DNA of 64,000 nucleotides from Bacteriovorax sp. PP10 (GCF_035013165.1 NZ_JAYGJQ010000001.1:248001-312000), one strand, 5' to 3'; shown: positions 16,910 through 27,737, numbered from the stretch's first letter. The notes: a model not told the origin generated them from the letters alone. A program made the numbers and translations.

Positions 16910-17458
16910 ATGAAAGCTCTAGCTAAATATTCATTTATGTTCATCGCTCTTACTGCAACTGCAGTCGCAGCAGAAAGCGGCGCTCACCATGAACCGTCAA
17001 TTAAAGACCTAATGTACCCGGCAATTAACTTTGCTGTTCTTGCGGGATTTCTAGTTTGGAAATTAAAAAAACCAATGCACGAAATGTTCACAAAGAATGC
17101 AACTGAAGTTGAAAGCCTGATGAACTCAGCAGCTCAAAAGAATAAAGATGCAGAAGAGAGATTAAAAAATCTAACTTCGAAAATGAATAATCTTCCAGCT
17201 GAAGTTTCTAAAATTCAAAATGACTATGAATCAGACGTTAAGACGTTTGCTCAAACTCATGGCCAGGAAACTCAGGATCATATCGTAAGAACTGAAAGAG
17301 ACTTCGATAAGAAACTTGAAGGTGAGAAGAATGAATTAGTTGAAAAACTAAACGAAGATCTTCTTAACAATGTAATTGCTAAAACTAAGCAAACAATCAA
17401 TGGAAATGCCGACATGAAAACTCGTGCAACTTCTAAAATTGTTTCAGAACTGAGATAG
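16910..17458 (+). CDS. atpF: ATP synthase F0 subunit b with a predicted cleavable leader
   Basis: Second peripheral stalk subunit. The 182 residues begin with a signal-peptide-like stretch (MKALAKYSFMFIALTATAVA followed by AESGAHHEPS), then a membrane segment (MYPAINFAVLAGFLVWKLKK) and a long coiled-coil region. The MYPAINFxVL segment is typical of b subunits in delta-proteobacteria-like lineages, which often carry such a leader. It lies 6 bp before atpH. Confidence 0.92.
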   Translation: MKALAKYSFMFIALTATAVAAESGAHHEPSIKDLMYPAINFAVLAGFLVWKLKKPMHEMFTKNATEVESLMNSAAQKNKDAEERLKNLTSKMNNLPAEVSKIQNDYESDVKTFAQTHGQETQDHIVRTERDFDKKLEGEKNELVEKLNEDLLNNVIAKTKQTINGNADMKTRATSKIVSELR

Positions 17459-17464
17459 GCCCAA

Positions 17465-18004
17465 ATGAAAGAACAAATTATTGCTAAAGCTTATGCACAA
17501 TCAATTGTTGAACTTGGAGTTGAGCTAAAGTTAGACGTAGTGTCTGACCTTACAAAACTTACAGAAGTAATTAACAAAAATAACGATCTTGAAACTCTAT
17601 TGTTTCTTGATGTTTTTTCAGCTGAAGAAAAACTAGGTGTATTAAACGAAGTTATGAAAAGACTTGGTTTAAGTCAAATGGTTGTAAACTTCATGCAATA
17701 CCTTGTACAAGAACAAAGACTTGGTTTAATGCCAATGATCTTCAAAAATGTAATCGTTATCGACGATCACAATAAAGGATTTCTTCGTGGAACAATCGAA
17801 GGATCTGAAGAAACGATTCCAGCTGACGTAAAAGAAAAACTAAAAGTTTATCTTCAAGGAAAGCTTGGAAGAGAGCCAATTCTTGAATACAAAAAAAGTG
17901 CAAACGTAACAGCGGGATACAGAGTAACTGTTGAAGATCTTCAGTTAGATGCATCTCTTGAAAATCAATTAGATCAATTTAAAGACAGTGTTTTAAATTC
18001 ATAA
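17465..18004 (+). CDS. atpH: ATP synthase F1 subunit delta
   Basis: Links the F1 head to the b stalk. The 179-residue protein has the all-helical N-terminal half (IAKAYAQSIVELGVELKLDV and onward) and the conserved C-terminal segment ending SVLNS, after a region resembling the family signature (GYRVTVEDLQLDASLENQLDQ; canonical form G-G-x-x-x-x-I-x-D-x-x-x-D-x-S). Length matches the family. It sits between the b subunit and atpA as in most atp operons. Confidence 0.95.
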   Translation: MKEQIIAKAYAQSIVELGVELKLDVVSDLTKLTEVINKNNDLETLLFLDVFSAEEKLGVLNEVMKRLGLSQMVVNFMQYLVQEQRLGLMPMIFKNVIVIDDHNKGFLRGTIEGSEETIPADVKEKLKVYLQGKLGREPILEYKKSANVTAGYRVTVEDLQLDASLENQLDQFKDSVLNS

Positions 18005-18035
18005 TAGCCCAATAAAAAGGACTAAGAGGTAAAAA

Positions 18036-19544
18036 ATGGCAATGAATCCAGAAGAGATTACAAGTATTATCAAAGAAAGAATCTCAAACTTTCAAACTAG
18101 ACTTCAAGTAGACGAAGTTGGAACTGTATTAACTGTTGGAGATGGTATCGCGAGAGCGTTCGGTCTTAAAAACGTTATGTACGGAGAGCTTGTTGAGTTC
18201 GAATCGGGCACAACAGGAATGGTTCTAAACTTAGAAACAAATAACGTAGGTATCGCTATTCTTGGTGAAGACACAAGAATTAAAGAAGGTTCTTCTGTAA
18301 AGAGAACTGAAAGAATCGTAGCTGTTCCAGTTGGTGACGCTCTTCTAGGAAGAGTTGTAAACGCAATCGGAGAGCCTATTGATGGAATGGGAGAAATTAA
18401 ATCAGAGCACTCACGTGTTGTTGAAATTAAAGCTCCAGGGATCATCGCTCGTAAATCAGTTCATGAGCCTCTTCAAACAGGTATTAAAGCAATCGATTCT
18501 ATGATTCCAATTGGACGTGGACAAAGAGAGCTTATCATTGGTGACCGTAAGACTGGTAAAACAGCAATCGCTATCGATACGATCATCAACCAAAAAGGTA
18601 AAAACGTAATTTGTGTTTACGTAGCTATTGGACAAAAACAATCTACAGTAAGACAAGTTCAACAAAAACTAAAAGACGCTGGCGCTCTTGATTACACAAT
18701 CATCGTTTCAGCTACAGCTTCAGCTTCTGCTCCAATGCAGTTCCTTGCTCCATACACTGGTTGTACAATGGGTGAGTACTACAGAGACAGCGGTCGCCAC
18801 GCAGTTATCGTTTATGACGATTTAACTAAGCAAGCACAAGCATACCGTCAAATGTCACTTCTTCTTCGTCGTCCACCAGGACGTGAAGCATTCCCAGGGG
18901 ACGTTTTCTTCCTTCACTCAAGACTTCTTGAGCGTGGATGTAAACTGAACGATGAATTAGGAAACGGTTCACTAACTGCTCTTCCAATCATTGAAACTCA
19001 GGAAGGTGACGTTTCTGCATACATTCCTACAAACGTAATTTCGATTACTGATGGTCAGATTTTCCTTGAGTCGGATTTATTCAACTCTGGTATCCGTCCA
19101 GCTGTAAACGTTGGTCTTTCAGTTTCACGCGTTGGTGGATCTGCTCAAATTAAAGCAATGAAAAAAGTTGCTGGTACACTTCGTCTGGATCTAGCTCAGT
19201 ACAGAGAGCTTGCTGCTTTCTCTGCTTTCGGATCTGACCTTGATGAAGCGACTAAGAGACAGCTAAACAGAGGTGAGAGACTAGTTGAACTTCTAAAACA
19301 AGATAACTACGCTCCAGTTGATGTTATTGACCAAGCAGTAGCAATTCTTGTTGCAACTAAAGGATTACTAGACGTTGTTCCAACTCCAAAAGTTAGAGTA
19401 GCTGAAAAAGACATCCTTGAATTTTTACACTCAAGACATGCTGACGTTATGACTGATATTTCTAATGCAAAAGAAGTAAAAGCTGATAACGAAACTAAAA
19501 TTCTTGAAGCTGTTAAAGGTTTCTTAGCTACAAAAAAATACTAA
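18036..19544 (+). CDS. atpA: ATP synthase F1 subunit alpha
   Basis: Non-catalytic nucleotide-binding subunit of F1. The 502-residue protein shows the Walker A motif [15 protein letters not shown], the conserved segment [26 protein letters not shown] (here [16 protein letters not shown]) and the alpha signature [15 protein letters not shown] strong ribosome-binding site (AAGGACTAAGAGG) precedes the ATG at 18036. The gene is intact and of standard length. Confidence 0.99.
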   Translation: MAMNPEEITSIIKERISNFQTRLQVDEVGTVLTVGDGIARAFGLKNVMYGELVEFESGTTGMVLNLETNNVGIAILGEDTRIKEGSSVKRTERIVAVPVGDALLGRVVNAIGEPIDGMGEIKSEHSRVVEIKAPGIIARKSVHEPLQTGIKAIDSMIPIGRGQRELIIGDRKTGKTAIAIDTIINQKGKNVICVYVAIGQKQSTVRQVQQKLKDAGALDYTIIVSATASASAPMQFLAPYTGCTMGEYYRDSGRHAVIVYDDLTKQAQAYRQMSLLLRRPPGREAFPGDVFFLHSRLLERGCKLNDELGNGSLTALPIIETQEGDVSAYIPTNVISITDGQIFLESDLFNSGIRPAVNVGLSVSRVGGSAQIKAMKKVAGTLRLDLAQYRELAAFSAFGSDLDEATKRQLNRGERLVELLKQDNYAPVDVIDQAVAILVATKGLLDVVPTPKVRVAEKDILEFLHSRHADVMTDISNAKEVKADNETKILEAVKGFLATKKY

Positions 19545-19569
19545 GAAAGAAGAATTAGGAATATAAACC

Positions 19570-20439
19570 ATGGCGAATATTAAAGAGCTGAAAAAGAAAA
19601 TTAAAAGTACGAAGAGTACTTCTAAAATTACACAAGCTATGAAGCTTGTTTCGGCCGCAAAATTAGCTAAGGCTCAGAACAATATTTTGAACTCACGTCC
19701 ATACGCACGTGAGCTTGAAGATACAATTAAGACGGTATCTGCATTAGTTCAAAATTATGATCATGAGTTTTTAAATGAAAAGAAAGATAACAACAAAGCT
19801 GTGCTTCTAGTTATCTCTTCTGACAAAGGGCTTTGCGGATCGTACAACTCTCAGCTTGCAAAAAAAGTTAGAAAGTTTTTAGAAGAAACAAACCTTGATG
19901 TGAAACTTATCTTCATCGGGAAAAAAGTTAGAGATCTATTGGCCGCTGATCTTAACAAAGGGAAAACATACTCTTTCGTTAAGAACGAACCAACATTCAT
20001 GGAAATGGAGCAAGTTGGGGTAGAGCTATCTGAGTTATTTAAGACTGGGGAAGTTGGACACGTATTCGTGGCATTCAACCATTTCCTTTCTGCGATTGCT
20101 TTTGATCCGACAGTAAAACAATTACTGCCGTTAACTTTAGATACTGCTGAAAAAGAAACACTAAAAGAAAAGTTTCCATTTGATTTCAAGTACGACCCAA
20201 GTGCGACTGAAATCTTAAACACTCTTATTCCTCAAACGTACATCAGTACGCTATACACTGCTCTTTTAGATGCAGTAGCGGCTGAGCACGGATCGAGAAT
20301 GAGTGCGATGGACTCTGCTTCATCTAACTGTAAAAAAGCAATTAGAACGTTATCAATAAAAATGAATAAACTGAGACAAGCAGCGATTACAACAGAGTTA
20401 TCTGAAGTAGTGTCTGGTGCTGAGTCACTGAACGGTTAA
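19570..20439 (+). CDS. atpG: ATP synthase F1 subunit gamma
   Basis: Central rotor shaft of F1. The 289-residue protein begins with the typical coiled-coil N-terminus (KELKKKIKSTKSTSKITQAM) and contains SSDKGLCGSYNSQL. It ends with the conserved C-terminal helix (EHGSRMSAMDSASSNCKKAI through ITTELSEVVSGAESL). It lies between atpA and atpD with short gaps (25 and 12 bp). Confidence 0.98.
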   Translation: MANIKELKKKIKSTKSTSKITQAMKLVSAAKLAKAQNNILNSRPYARELEDTIKTVSALVQNYDHEFLNEKKDNNKAVLLVISSDKGLCGSYNSQLAKKVRKFLEETNLDVKLIFIGKKVRDLLAADLNKGKTYSFVKNEPTFMEMEQVGVELSELFKTGEVGHVFVAFNHFLSAIAFDPTVKQLLPLTLDTAEKETLKEKFPFDFKYDPSATEILNTLIPQTYISTLYTALLDAVAAEHGSRMSAMDSASSNCKKAIRTLSIKMNKLRQAAITTELSEVVSGAESLNG

Positions 20440-21870
<1,431 letters not shown>

Positions 21871-21890
21871 TTAACTTGGGTTCTAAAGAT

Positions 21891-22316
21891 ATGAAATATT
21901 ATACAGTTGATATTCTGACGCCTTCTAAAATTATTGCTAAAGCAATCCCTGCTGAATCGTTGCTAATCCCAACGGTTCGCGGGCAGATCAACGTTCTTGA
22001 AAATCATACTCACATCGTAACGAAACTTGCGACTGGGATTTTAACGGTTTTCGGTGGACCAGATTACGCTGATAGAAACTTTTTACTTTCGTCAGGTGTT
22101 TGTAAAATTTTAGAAAACAAAGTCATCATCCTTGCTAATACTGCAGAAGAGAGCACGGAAGTTAATGTTGAGAGAGCTAAGCTTTCTCTTCAAAACGCTG
22201 AAGACAGATTGAAAAATACAGAAGGTCTTTCTATTGAAGAAGTTGACCATTATGTTCAGAAAGCTGAAAGAGCTAGATTACGTATTCAGCTCGCAGAATT
22301 CACAAGATCACACTAA
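21891..22316 (+). CDS. atpC: ATP synthase F1 subunit epsilon
   Basis: Rotor subunit that contacts the c-ring and modulates ATP hydrolysis. The protein begins MKYYTVDILTPSKIIAKAIP, an N-terminal beta-sandwich with the family pattern (E/S-LLIPTVRGQINVLENHTHIVTKL), and ends in a helical hairpin. I chose the ATG at 21891 (141 residues); an in-frame TTG at 21876 would add five residues. A clear ribosome-binding site is not evident for either. The cluster ends here with a terminator at 22325. Confidence 0.93.
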   Translation: MKYYTVDILTPSKIIAKAIPAESLLIPTVRGQINVLENHTHIVTKLATGILTVFGGPDYADRNFLLSSGVCKILENKVIILANTAEESTEVNVERAKLSLQNAEDRLKNTEGLSIEEVDHYVQKAERARLRIQLAEFTRSH

Positions 22317-22324
22317 GCTATTTG

Positions 22325-22362
22325 TGAGTACTCAGGGTTTTTGGCCTTGAGTACTCATTTTC
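22325..22362 (+). terminator. Intrinsic terminator of the atp gene cluster
   Basis: Two copies of TGAGTACTCA (22325-22334 and 22348-22357) form the stem, extended by GGG and CC, around a short T-rich loop. TTTTCTTC follows. Since each arm is itself a palindrome, the element can fold on either strand. Confidence 0.75.
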
Positions 22363-22435
22363 TTCATTTCTTACTAGGCAAAAGCCTCACAATCCTTGCA
22401 ACTCTTCCAAACCCCTTTAAACTTTAACAATAACT

Positions 22436-24607
22436 ATGATGAACAAATCTATTTTTGTTAAAACGTTTACGTGCCTTTTTACGACTACATTAGTGGTAGG
22501 CGCCCTTACGTATTCAACTGATAGATATGAGCCCAAAAAAGTGGATTTCTCGGCGTTTAAAAACGCGGCAGCAAACATCCAGCACCTTTCTCAAAAAACT
22601 GAAATTAAGGCCGACGTTGTTAGGACTGATGTGACTGCGGGAATCGTTTCTACGATTGAAAAAGAAATCAAAAGTAAAATTTTAAGAACTCGCTATGCGA
22701 TGGTACCTAAAAAGGTTGAATTCAAGCATGCGGTTATCGCTAAGAACTGGAATGATATTAAACCAGAAATCGCGGCCGTTGATATGACGATTTCAGATCG
22801 TCTAATGAATACTAATTCAACTGATGAGTCTGGTTCTGAAATTAATAACAATGAATTAATTAAACTTTATGGATATGAAGTCGACTCTCTTCAATATGAG
22901 ACTTTCGCAAATACATTAATTGCATCTGTAGATCCAGTAGCGACAGAAGTTGTAGGCGTAACTGAAGCCACTTCAAAACAAGAAATTGTAAAAGAAGATG
23001 CAGTGAATGTGGCCCAAGCTTCAACAACAACTCATGTTGTAGAAGAGATCACAGTCGATGCAGCGATGAAAGAAGAAATTGCTCGCGCTGAAGTCGCGAC
23101 AAAAGAAAACCCAGTTAATGATGATCTTGTGATGTTTGACTACTCAGCAGCTGGAGAAAAAGAAACAGCTCCGGTAGCGAATACTCAAAAATTAAAAAAA
23201 ATCTTCGATGCTCCAATTTCAGCTTCAGTTAAAGGAGCGATTGAAAGAGCGGTACATAAATCACCAATGGTAGCGATGAATACTCAATCAGCTCCATCAA
23301 AAAGAATTGCTTCTTCTATAGAGACGACAACTGAAACAGATGCTCTAGAGCAAGCGATGGCAGATGAAGACAATCTTGTTTTTGACTACTCAAAAAAGAC
23401 GCAAGCTTCGGTAGCAAAAACGACAGCAAGTGAAATTTCAGCATTCATGGCAGCTGCCGACGCAGCACCAGCAAATCAAGTGGACTTCACTGTTAAGGCA
23501 CGCGAAATCAATCTGGCCACTCGCAAGAGTACTCAGGTGCTTGGATTCGAATTTGTACCAGACTATGATAGAGCAGAAAGAATGGATGATCAGACTTCGG
23601 GAGAAATCAAACTTGCTTACTCATTAGCAGGGGACGTGAGTACTCAGACAGGTGTGATTCAAGCGCAGGGATTAATTCCTACAAGAGTTGAATTAAATCT
23701 TTTAACAAGCGGTATTGAAGTTCCTCTTCTAAGTGAAGAAGGTATTCAAAGATTTTTATCTAAAAAACAAACGGGTGTAACAGGTAATCTTCTAATGGTT
23801 GCAGTTGATCCAAGTATTGCTGATGTAGAGATTGATTCTGAATACCAATATAAGTTGTTCTTCTCTGATAAGTTTAAAATGCAACAGAATCAAGACAATG
23901 CTGCTTACGTATTATTTCTTGGTGTGAAAACTGGAAACACTCTTATTAGATATCTTTTAGATAACAAAGAAAGCGCTCAGAAAATTGTTTATGTTGGTGA
24001 TGGCGAAATGTACTTTGAAGACCCGGATTTCGTGGGTACTCAAAGAGAGCTTTACACTTTTACGACAAGAAGCCTTTTAGGAAAAACAGTAAAAGAACTA
24101 AACATCAACGGAACGGATGTTTCTTTCTTTGGAACAAAAATTACAGCGAAGAAAAAGACTCTTAATGCTTATGAAATCAAAGTTCCTGAGCTTGTGGATA
24201 ACTCGAGAAAATATCTAGAGTTTAAACACATGGGAACAAGTCTTTTTGTTGGAACGAAGAATACAAAAGAAATCGAAATTCCAGGACAGGACTTTATCAA
24301 TAGAGTTATGCAGGCCAACGAGTTAAGTGAACTTGGTGAGCGTTGTATGGTTCAGATCAATCTTAAAAAAGACCTGAGAGATATCAAAGTTAGTGGAAAA
24401 AATAGATCTGGTGAAATGTTTGCTGAGACAAGCTTCCTGGATACTGAAGGAAACTTCACTCGTGATAGCTCTGAATTAGCTGAGAAAGCTTTTGTTTCTG
24501 GTGACCTTGAAGGGATATTCAGTGTCCGCCTGGATTATGCAGACGGAACGACTGACTTCCTTAAAACTTTCTGTTCTGAAGGTGCTTATCTGATCGAGCA
24601 GCTTTAA
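22436..24607 (+). CDS. Large exported protein of unknown function
   Basis: I do not recognise a family. The 723-residue product begins with a signal or anchor sequence (KTFTCLFTTTLVVGALTYS). A low-complexity Ala/Thr/Glu/Val-rich region to about residue 340 contains two similar acidic motifs, DDLVMFDYSAAGEKE and DEDNLVFDYSKKTQ. From about residue 350 the sequence becomes more ordered, with hydrophobic beta-like stretches and no further membrane segment. It is likely periplasmic, possibly anchored. It lies 119 bp after the atp cluster and abuts a convergent secreted-protein gene. Codon use resembles its neighbours. Confidence 0.85.
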   Translation: MMNKSIFVKTFTCLFTTTLVVGALTYSTDRYEPKKVDFSAFKNAAANIQHLSQKTEIKADVVRTDVTAGIVSTIEKEIKSKILRTRYAMVPKKVEFKHAVIAKNWNDIKPEIAAVDMTISDRLMNTNSTDESGSEINNNELIKLYGYEVDSLQYETFANTLIASVDPVATEVVGVTEATSKQEIVKEDAVNVAQASTTTHVVEEITVDAAMKEEIARAEVATKENPVNDDLVMFDYSAAGEKETAPVANTQKLKKIFDAPISASVKGAIERAVHKSPMVAMNTQSAPSKRIASSIETTTETDALEQAMADEDNLVFDYSKKTQASVAKTTASEISAFMAAADAAPANQVDFTVKAREINLATRKSTQVLGFEFVPDYDRAERMDDQTSGEIKLAYSLAGDVSTQTGVIQAQGLIPTRVELNLLTSGIEVPLLSEEGIQRFLSKKQTGVTGNLLMVAVDPSIADVEIDSEYQYKLFFSDKFKMQQNQDNAAYVLFLGVKTGNTLIRYLLDNKESAQKIVYVGDGEMYFEDPDFVGTQRELYTFTTRSLLGKTVKELNINGTDVSFFGTKITAKKKTLNAYEIKVPELVDNSRKYLEFKHMGTSLFVGTKNTKEIEIPGQDFINRVMQANELSELGERCMVQINLKKDLRDIKVSGKNRSGEMFAETSFLDTEGNFTRDSSELAEKAFVSGDLEGIFSVRLDYADGTTDFLKTFCSEGAYLIEQL

Positions 24608-24610
24608 AGC

Positions 24611-25756
24611 TTAATCTTCTTTTGACAAATAACGAGAATCCCAGCCGAATGCAATTGGATTTTCACGTCCAGTATAATAAAGAACATATTGTCCATCATC
24701 TTGTAGACCATAAATGACAGCATGAAGCTTATTGTGATTGTTATAAACTTTATCACCAACGCAGAAATTTGCATCGCAACCAGAAGGTAAAGCAAGAGAT
24801 TTAATGCTTACGAGATTAAGAGGTCTCGAATCTATTGATAAGTTAACGACATCATCCCAAGCGTATTCAATTGTAGCTTCTCGCACATAGGATCCGTTGT
24901 AGTATAAAACGCTATCCCCAATGCAAAAAATTCTACCACATGAAGCATTGCCAATATTTGATATTGATTTAAGTGCAGCTAGTGAAACATCATCAATTTT
25001 CATACTTCTTGCAAGTCTCTTCATTTGTCGAATATTTGAAAGCGCTTTAGCATCATTAATATTTTTAGCAGGGAAGCCCTTTAAAGCATTATTAATCTTA
25101 ACGATTTGTGGAGCGAATGCTTGATTGTTTAGACTGCGGTAAAGATCCCACTGAAACCATTCAAGTGCTGTTTTTTGAATTGCATATTGAGCTGAAGCAT
25201 CAAAGATAGAGTTATTTAAATCATTTAAAAAATTAAAATATTGAAGACCAAAAACAGCGAAATCAGCTTTCTGGTTTTTTGTTAAGGTCTGTAGATCTAA
25301 ATCATAATATCTTAATGCCATTTTAATAGAAGAAATAAGAACTCTTAGTTTTACATCTGCGGCCCCAACATCATCTTTATTAACTTCTTCGGAAATTGTT
25401 TCATTGATAACTAGTGCACGGTTAAGAACATATCTCATAAATAATTCAGAATTCTTAGATGACACTTCAGTTACAACAATTTTAATTCCATCACTTAGTT
25501 TTTCTGCTTTCTCCGCTGAGCTTAATAATTCAACACTTTCAAGAAGGTCTTTTAAATACACTTGAGAATTTTGTGCCCAAGGTAGTAGTTCAGCAATCTG
25601 ATCTTTGGTTAGAATTCGTTGAGTTCCTTCCTGAAGAGCAGCTGGTTTTGTAATAACGGGAAGGATGATGTCGTCGGCCTTTAATATTGATGCAAAAGAT
25701 ATTGTAGATATCAATGCTAGAATCGCGGCCAATTTTAATAATTTAATGTTCTTCAT
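24611..25756 (-). CDS. Secreted protein with two C-terminal SH3-like CxGD repeats
   Basis: The 381-residue product has a signal peptide (LLKLAAILALISTISFASIL) and a mostly helical middle of no recognised family. In the last ~110 residues there are two related segments: CGRIFCIGDSVLYYNGSYVR and CDANFCVGDKVYNNHNKLHA. Each has a C-x-x-x-F-C-[IV]-G-D-x-V-x-Y-N core followed by beta-strand-like sequence. The pattern resembles small SH3/Tudor-like barrels with a disulfide pair; the function is unknown. It converges on the large exported gene at 22436, with only 3 bp between the ends. Confidence 0.85.
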   Translation of the reverse strand: MKNIKLLKLAAILALISTISFASILKADDIILPVITKPAALQEGTQRILTKDQIAELLPWAQNSQVYLKDLLESVELLSSAEKAEKLSDGIKIVVTEVSSKNSELFMRYVLNRALVINETISEEVNKDDVGAADVKLRVLISSIKMALRYYDLDLQTLTKNQKADFAVFGLQYFNFLNDLNNSIFDASAQYAIQKTALEWFQWDLYRSLNNQAFAPQIVKINNALKGFPAKNINDAKALSNIRQMKRLARSMKIDDVSLAALKSISNIGNASCGRIFCIGDSVLYYNGSYVREATIEYAWDDVVNLSIDSRPLNLVSIKSLALPSGCDANFCVGDKVYNNHNKLHAVIYGLQDDGQYVLYYTGRENPIAFGWDSRYLSKED

Positions 25757-26080
25757 ACTTCATCCGGGGAGAGGTTACATTAATTGAGACTAATTTAATG
25801 TGTATTTAGATTTATCTCAACGCTCTATAGGTATGAGTGTATTAATTCCAGCCTACTGTAGTCAGCACTCTTGCTAGTTAAGTGGCAGTAATTTTGAGAA
25901 TTTTGGATGGCAACTATTTGTAATCAGAGTCTCTTTTTGTATTAAAAAAAGTGTCTAAAATTTAGACACTCAAAAAAGGTGTTTAAACTTTTAACACCCC
26001 TGGAACATTTTTATAGAGTGGCCCAAAAATTACAGGTTCTGATTTAATATCGTAAAAAACAAACCTTCTTGGGAGCCAAC
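25757..26080. other. 324-bp intergenic region between divergent secreted-protein genes
   Basis: No reading frame here looks coding. The region must hold the promoters of the genes at 25756 (minus) and 26081 (plus). A possible -10 TATAGA lies at 26012-26017. Two inverted repeats followed by T runs on the minus strand lie at 25944-25998 and are listed separately. The remainder is AT-rich with no recognisable motif. Confidence 0.6.
25944..25998 (-). terminator. Tandem terminator-like hairpins on the minus strand
   Basis: Read on the minus strand, a stem GGTGTT/AACACC (25978-25998) is followed by TTTTTT. A second stem AGTGTCTAAA/TTTAGACACT (25950-25970) is followed by TTTTTTT. Neither hairpin is followed by T residues on the plus strand. 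No annotated gene ends here on the minus strand, so these would stop antisense or unannotated transcripts before the gene at 25756. Confidence 0.6.
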
Positions 26081-26506
26081 ATGAAATCACTTCTTGTATT
26101 ACTAGCTTTAACTTTAACGACATCTGCATTCGCTAGAGATAACAATAGAGACGGAAGAATGGGAACGAATGATGGTGGAACAATTATTAGAATTGAAGTT
26201 GGTAATGATAGAGATACAGATTCACGTGCGACAATGAAAAGAATGATTCAGCTTGAAAGAGCTGTTCGTGAACTACAAAATAGAGTTTATGACCTAGAAG
26301 ACGATGCAAGACCACAAACAAGAGAAATTAAAGTTTATACTTGTGAAACAACTTCAGATTTTGGAGAAGGATTTCTTGGAGCTCCTGCATTAACAGAACT
26401 TGAAGCAAGAAGTAATGCTAAGAAAGCATGTATGCAAAGAAGAAGTTCAATGTTTTGTGAAAATGTAGCAAGATGTGAAACAAGAACTGAAATTCAAAAA
26501 ATTTAA
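26081..26506 (+). CDS. Small secreted protein of unknown function
   Basis: The 141-residue product starts with a clear signal peptide (MKSLLVLLALTLTTSAFARD). The ATG at 26081 is preferred because GGGAG lies just upstream; an upstream TTG at 26069 would overlap that signal. After an Asp/Arg/Gly-rich linker comes a heptad-like helix (RMIQLERAVRELQNRVYDLE), then a four-cysteine C-terminal part (VYTCETTSDFGEGFLG, then AKKACMQRRSSMFCENVARC). The even cysteine number in an exported protein suggests disulfides. Family unknown. A terminator follows at 26521. Confidence 0.85.
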   Translation: MKSLLVLLALTLTTSAFARDNNRDGRMGTNDGGTIIRIEVGNDRDTDSRATMKRMIQLERAVRELQNRVYDLEDDARPQTREIKVYTCETTSDFGEGFLGAPALTELEARSNAKKACMQRRSSMFCENVARCETRTEIQKI

Positions 26507-26522
26507 TTTAAATTACTTCTAA

Positions 26523-26560
26523 AGCGAGAATGGTACCCTAATACCACTCTCGCTTTTTTT
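26523..26560 (+). terminator. Intrinsic terminator after the small secreted protein gene
   Basis: Stem AGCGAGA-A-TGGTA pairs with TACCA-C-TCTCGCT around a six-base loop, followed by seven T residues. The last bases overlap the end of the convergent patatin-like gene, for which the reverse orientation gives a weaker T run. Confidence 0.85.
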
Positions 26561-27737
26561 ATTCTAGCTTTTTAAAAACTTCCAAAGTCTTCTTATAACC
26601 TGCCGTCATAATATACTTCGCTTTGTTTGGATCTAACGAGAATGAATTCGTAAAGAATAGTTTGTAGTGAGAGTGATCCGGATAAATATCAATAAACTTA
26701 ACATTCGGATTGTAGTTCATTTTGCGCTCTAAAATAGAAGTGATCTTCGTTCTATCCTTCGTGCTGAAGTTTTGCGAGGCCATGTAATCATTAACTGTAT
26801 CGATAATATCTTTAGCTAGAATGTTCTGGCTTCTTGAAGCAACAATCTTCTTTTGGATCATTAGATAAATGGCCTGCATACAAATAGCAGGGATACCAAA
26901 GTTGATCAAAGATCCGATTTCATCGTGGTAGTGATAAGGCGTGTGAGTCCATGAGCTAATAACGTAATCACATTTATTATCAACAGCGACGTGAGTAGAT
27001 AATGTCTCTCTAATTTCGCCATCGATATAATAATCTGTCTGAGATGTTCTAGGATTTTTAATCGGGAATGGAGCATAAAAAGGTGGAACACTCATGCTTG
27101 CTGAAACAGCTTGAGAGACATCTACACCAGTATAATACTCGGCAGTCGAATCATGAATCGGACTTGGGTAATTATATTTCCCGAAAATAACTTTTCGAGA
27201 GTGATCGAGTTGAGTCGCAACGACAAACATATCGGCAGCGTATTCATCAAATGACTGAGAGATGATGACATTCTTTTGCATGTATTGGTTTAGGCCTTCA
27301 GTTGAAAACAAACCAGAGAGCGAAAGAAGCGGTTTAGACATTTGCTTAATTAGAGAAGGGAAACCTTCAAGCGGATTATAAAAATCGAAGTTGAAAGGAT
27401 TCTTCATCGGCATTTTGCGAGAAAGCATATCTGCGTAGGTGATAGGCTTTAGCGATGTCTGGGCATTCTTGCGATTTAAAGTAGCATCAATGACATCAAT
27501 CGGGCGGAAGCCTGAAGCGAAGTAAAGATTGATTAGTGAACCGGCACTTGATCCAACATAAGTTGAAATTTCATAATCAACATCATGTGGCGATTTATTG
27601 TGTTTTAAAACAAAGCCTAATTCTTCGAGGGCCAGGGCAACACCCAAATGCCATGAAGCTGCTTTTACAACTCCACCAGACAAGACTAGTGCGGTTTTTT
27701 TATTTTTGAATTGGCTTAAATCAACATCATGATACAT
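26559..27737 (-). CDS. Patatin-like phospholipase
   Basis: Patatin-family serine hydrolases cleave acyl groups of phospholipids with a Ser-Asp dyad. The nucleophile elbow is YVGSSAGSLINLYFA (G-S-S-A-G), the N-terminal loop is ALVLSGGVVKAASWHLGVALAL in place of the usual GGGxxG, and the acidic partner is probably in DYYIDGEIRE (D-G motif). I chose the ATG at 27737 (392 residues) because the 31 residues encoded upstream do not look like part of the fold and an AAGGAG lies between, though 15 bp away. No signal peptide is seen, so it is predicted cytoplasmic or exported by another route. Substrate unknown. Confidence 0.88.
   Translation of the reverse strand: MYHDVDLSQFKNKKTALVLSGGVVKAASWHLGVALALEELGFVLKHNKSPHDVDYEISTYVGSSAGSLINLYFASGFRPIDVIDATLNRKNAQTSLKPITYADMLSRKMPMKNPFNFDFYNPLEGFPSLIKQMSKPLLSLSGLFSTEGLNQYMQKNVIISQSFDEYAADMFVVATQLDHSRKVIFGKYNYPSPIHDSTAEYYTGVDVSQAVSASMSVPPFYAPFPIKNPRTSQTDYYIDGEIRETLSTHVAVDNKCDYVISSWTHTPYHYHDEIGSLINFGIPAICMQAIYLMIQKKIVASRSQNILAKDIIDTVNDYMASQNFSTKDRTKITSILERKMNYNPNVKFIDIYPDHSHYKLFFTNSFSLDPNKAKYIMTAGYKKTLEVFKKLE

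Noticed and set aside
18104-18445. Minus-strand 113-codon frame within atpA
   Set aside because: Shadow of a conserved gene with no independent evidence.
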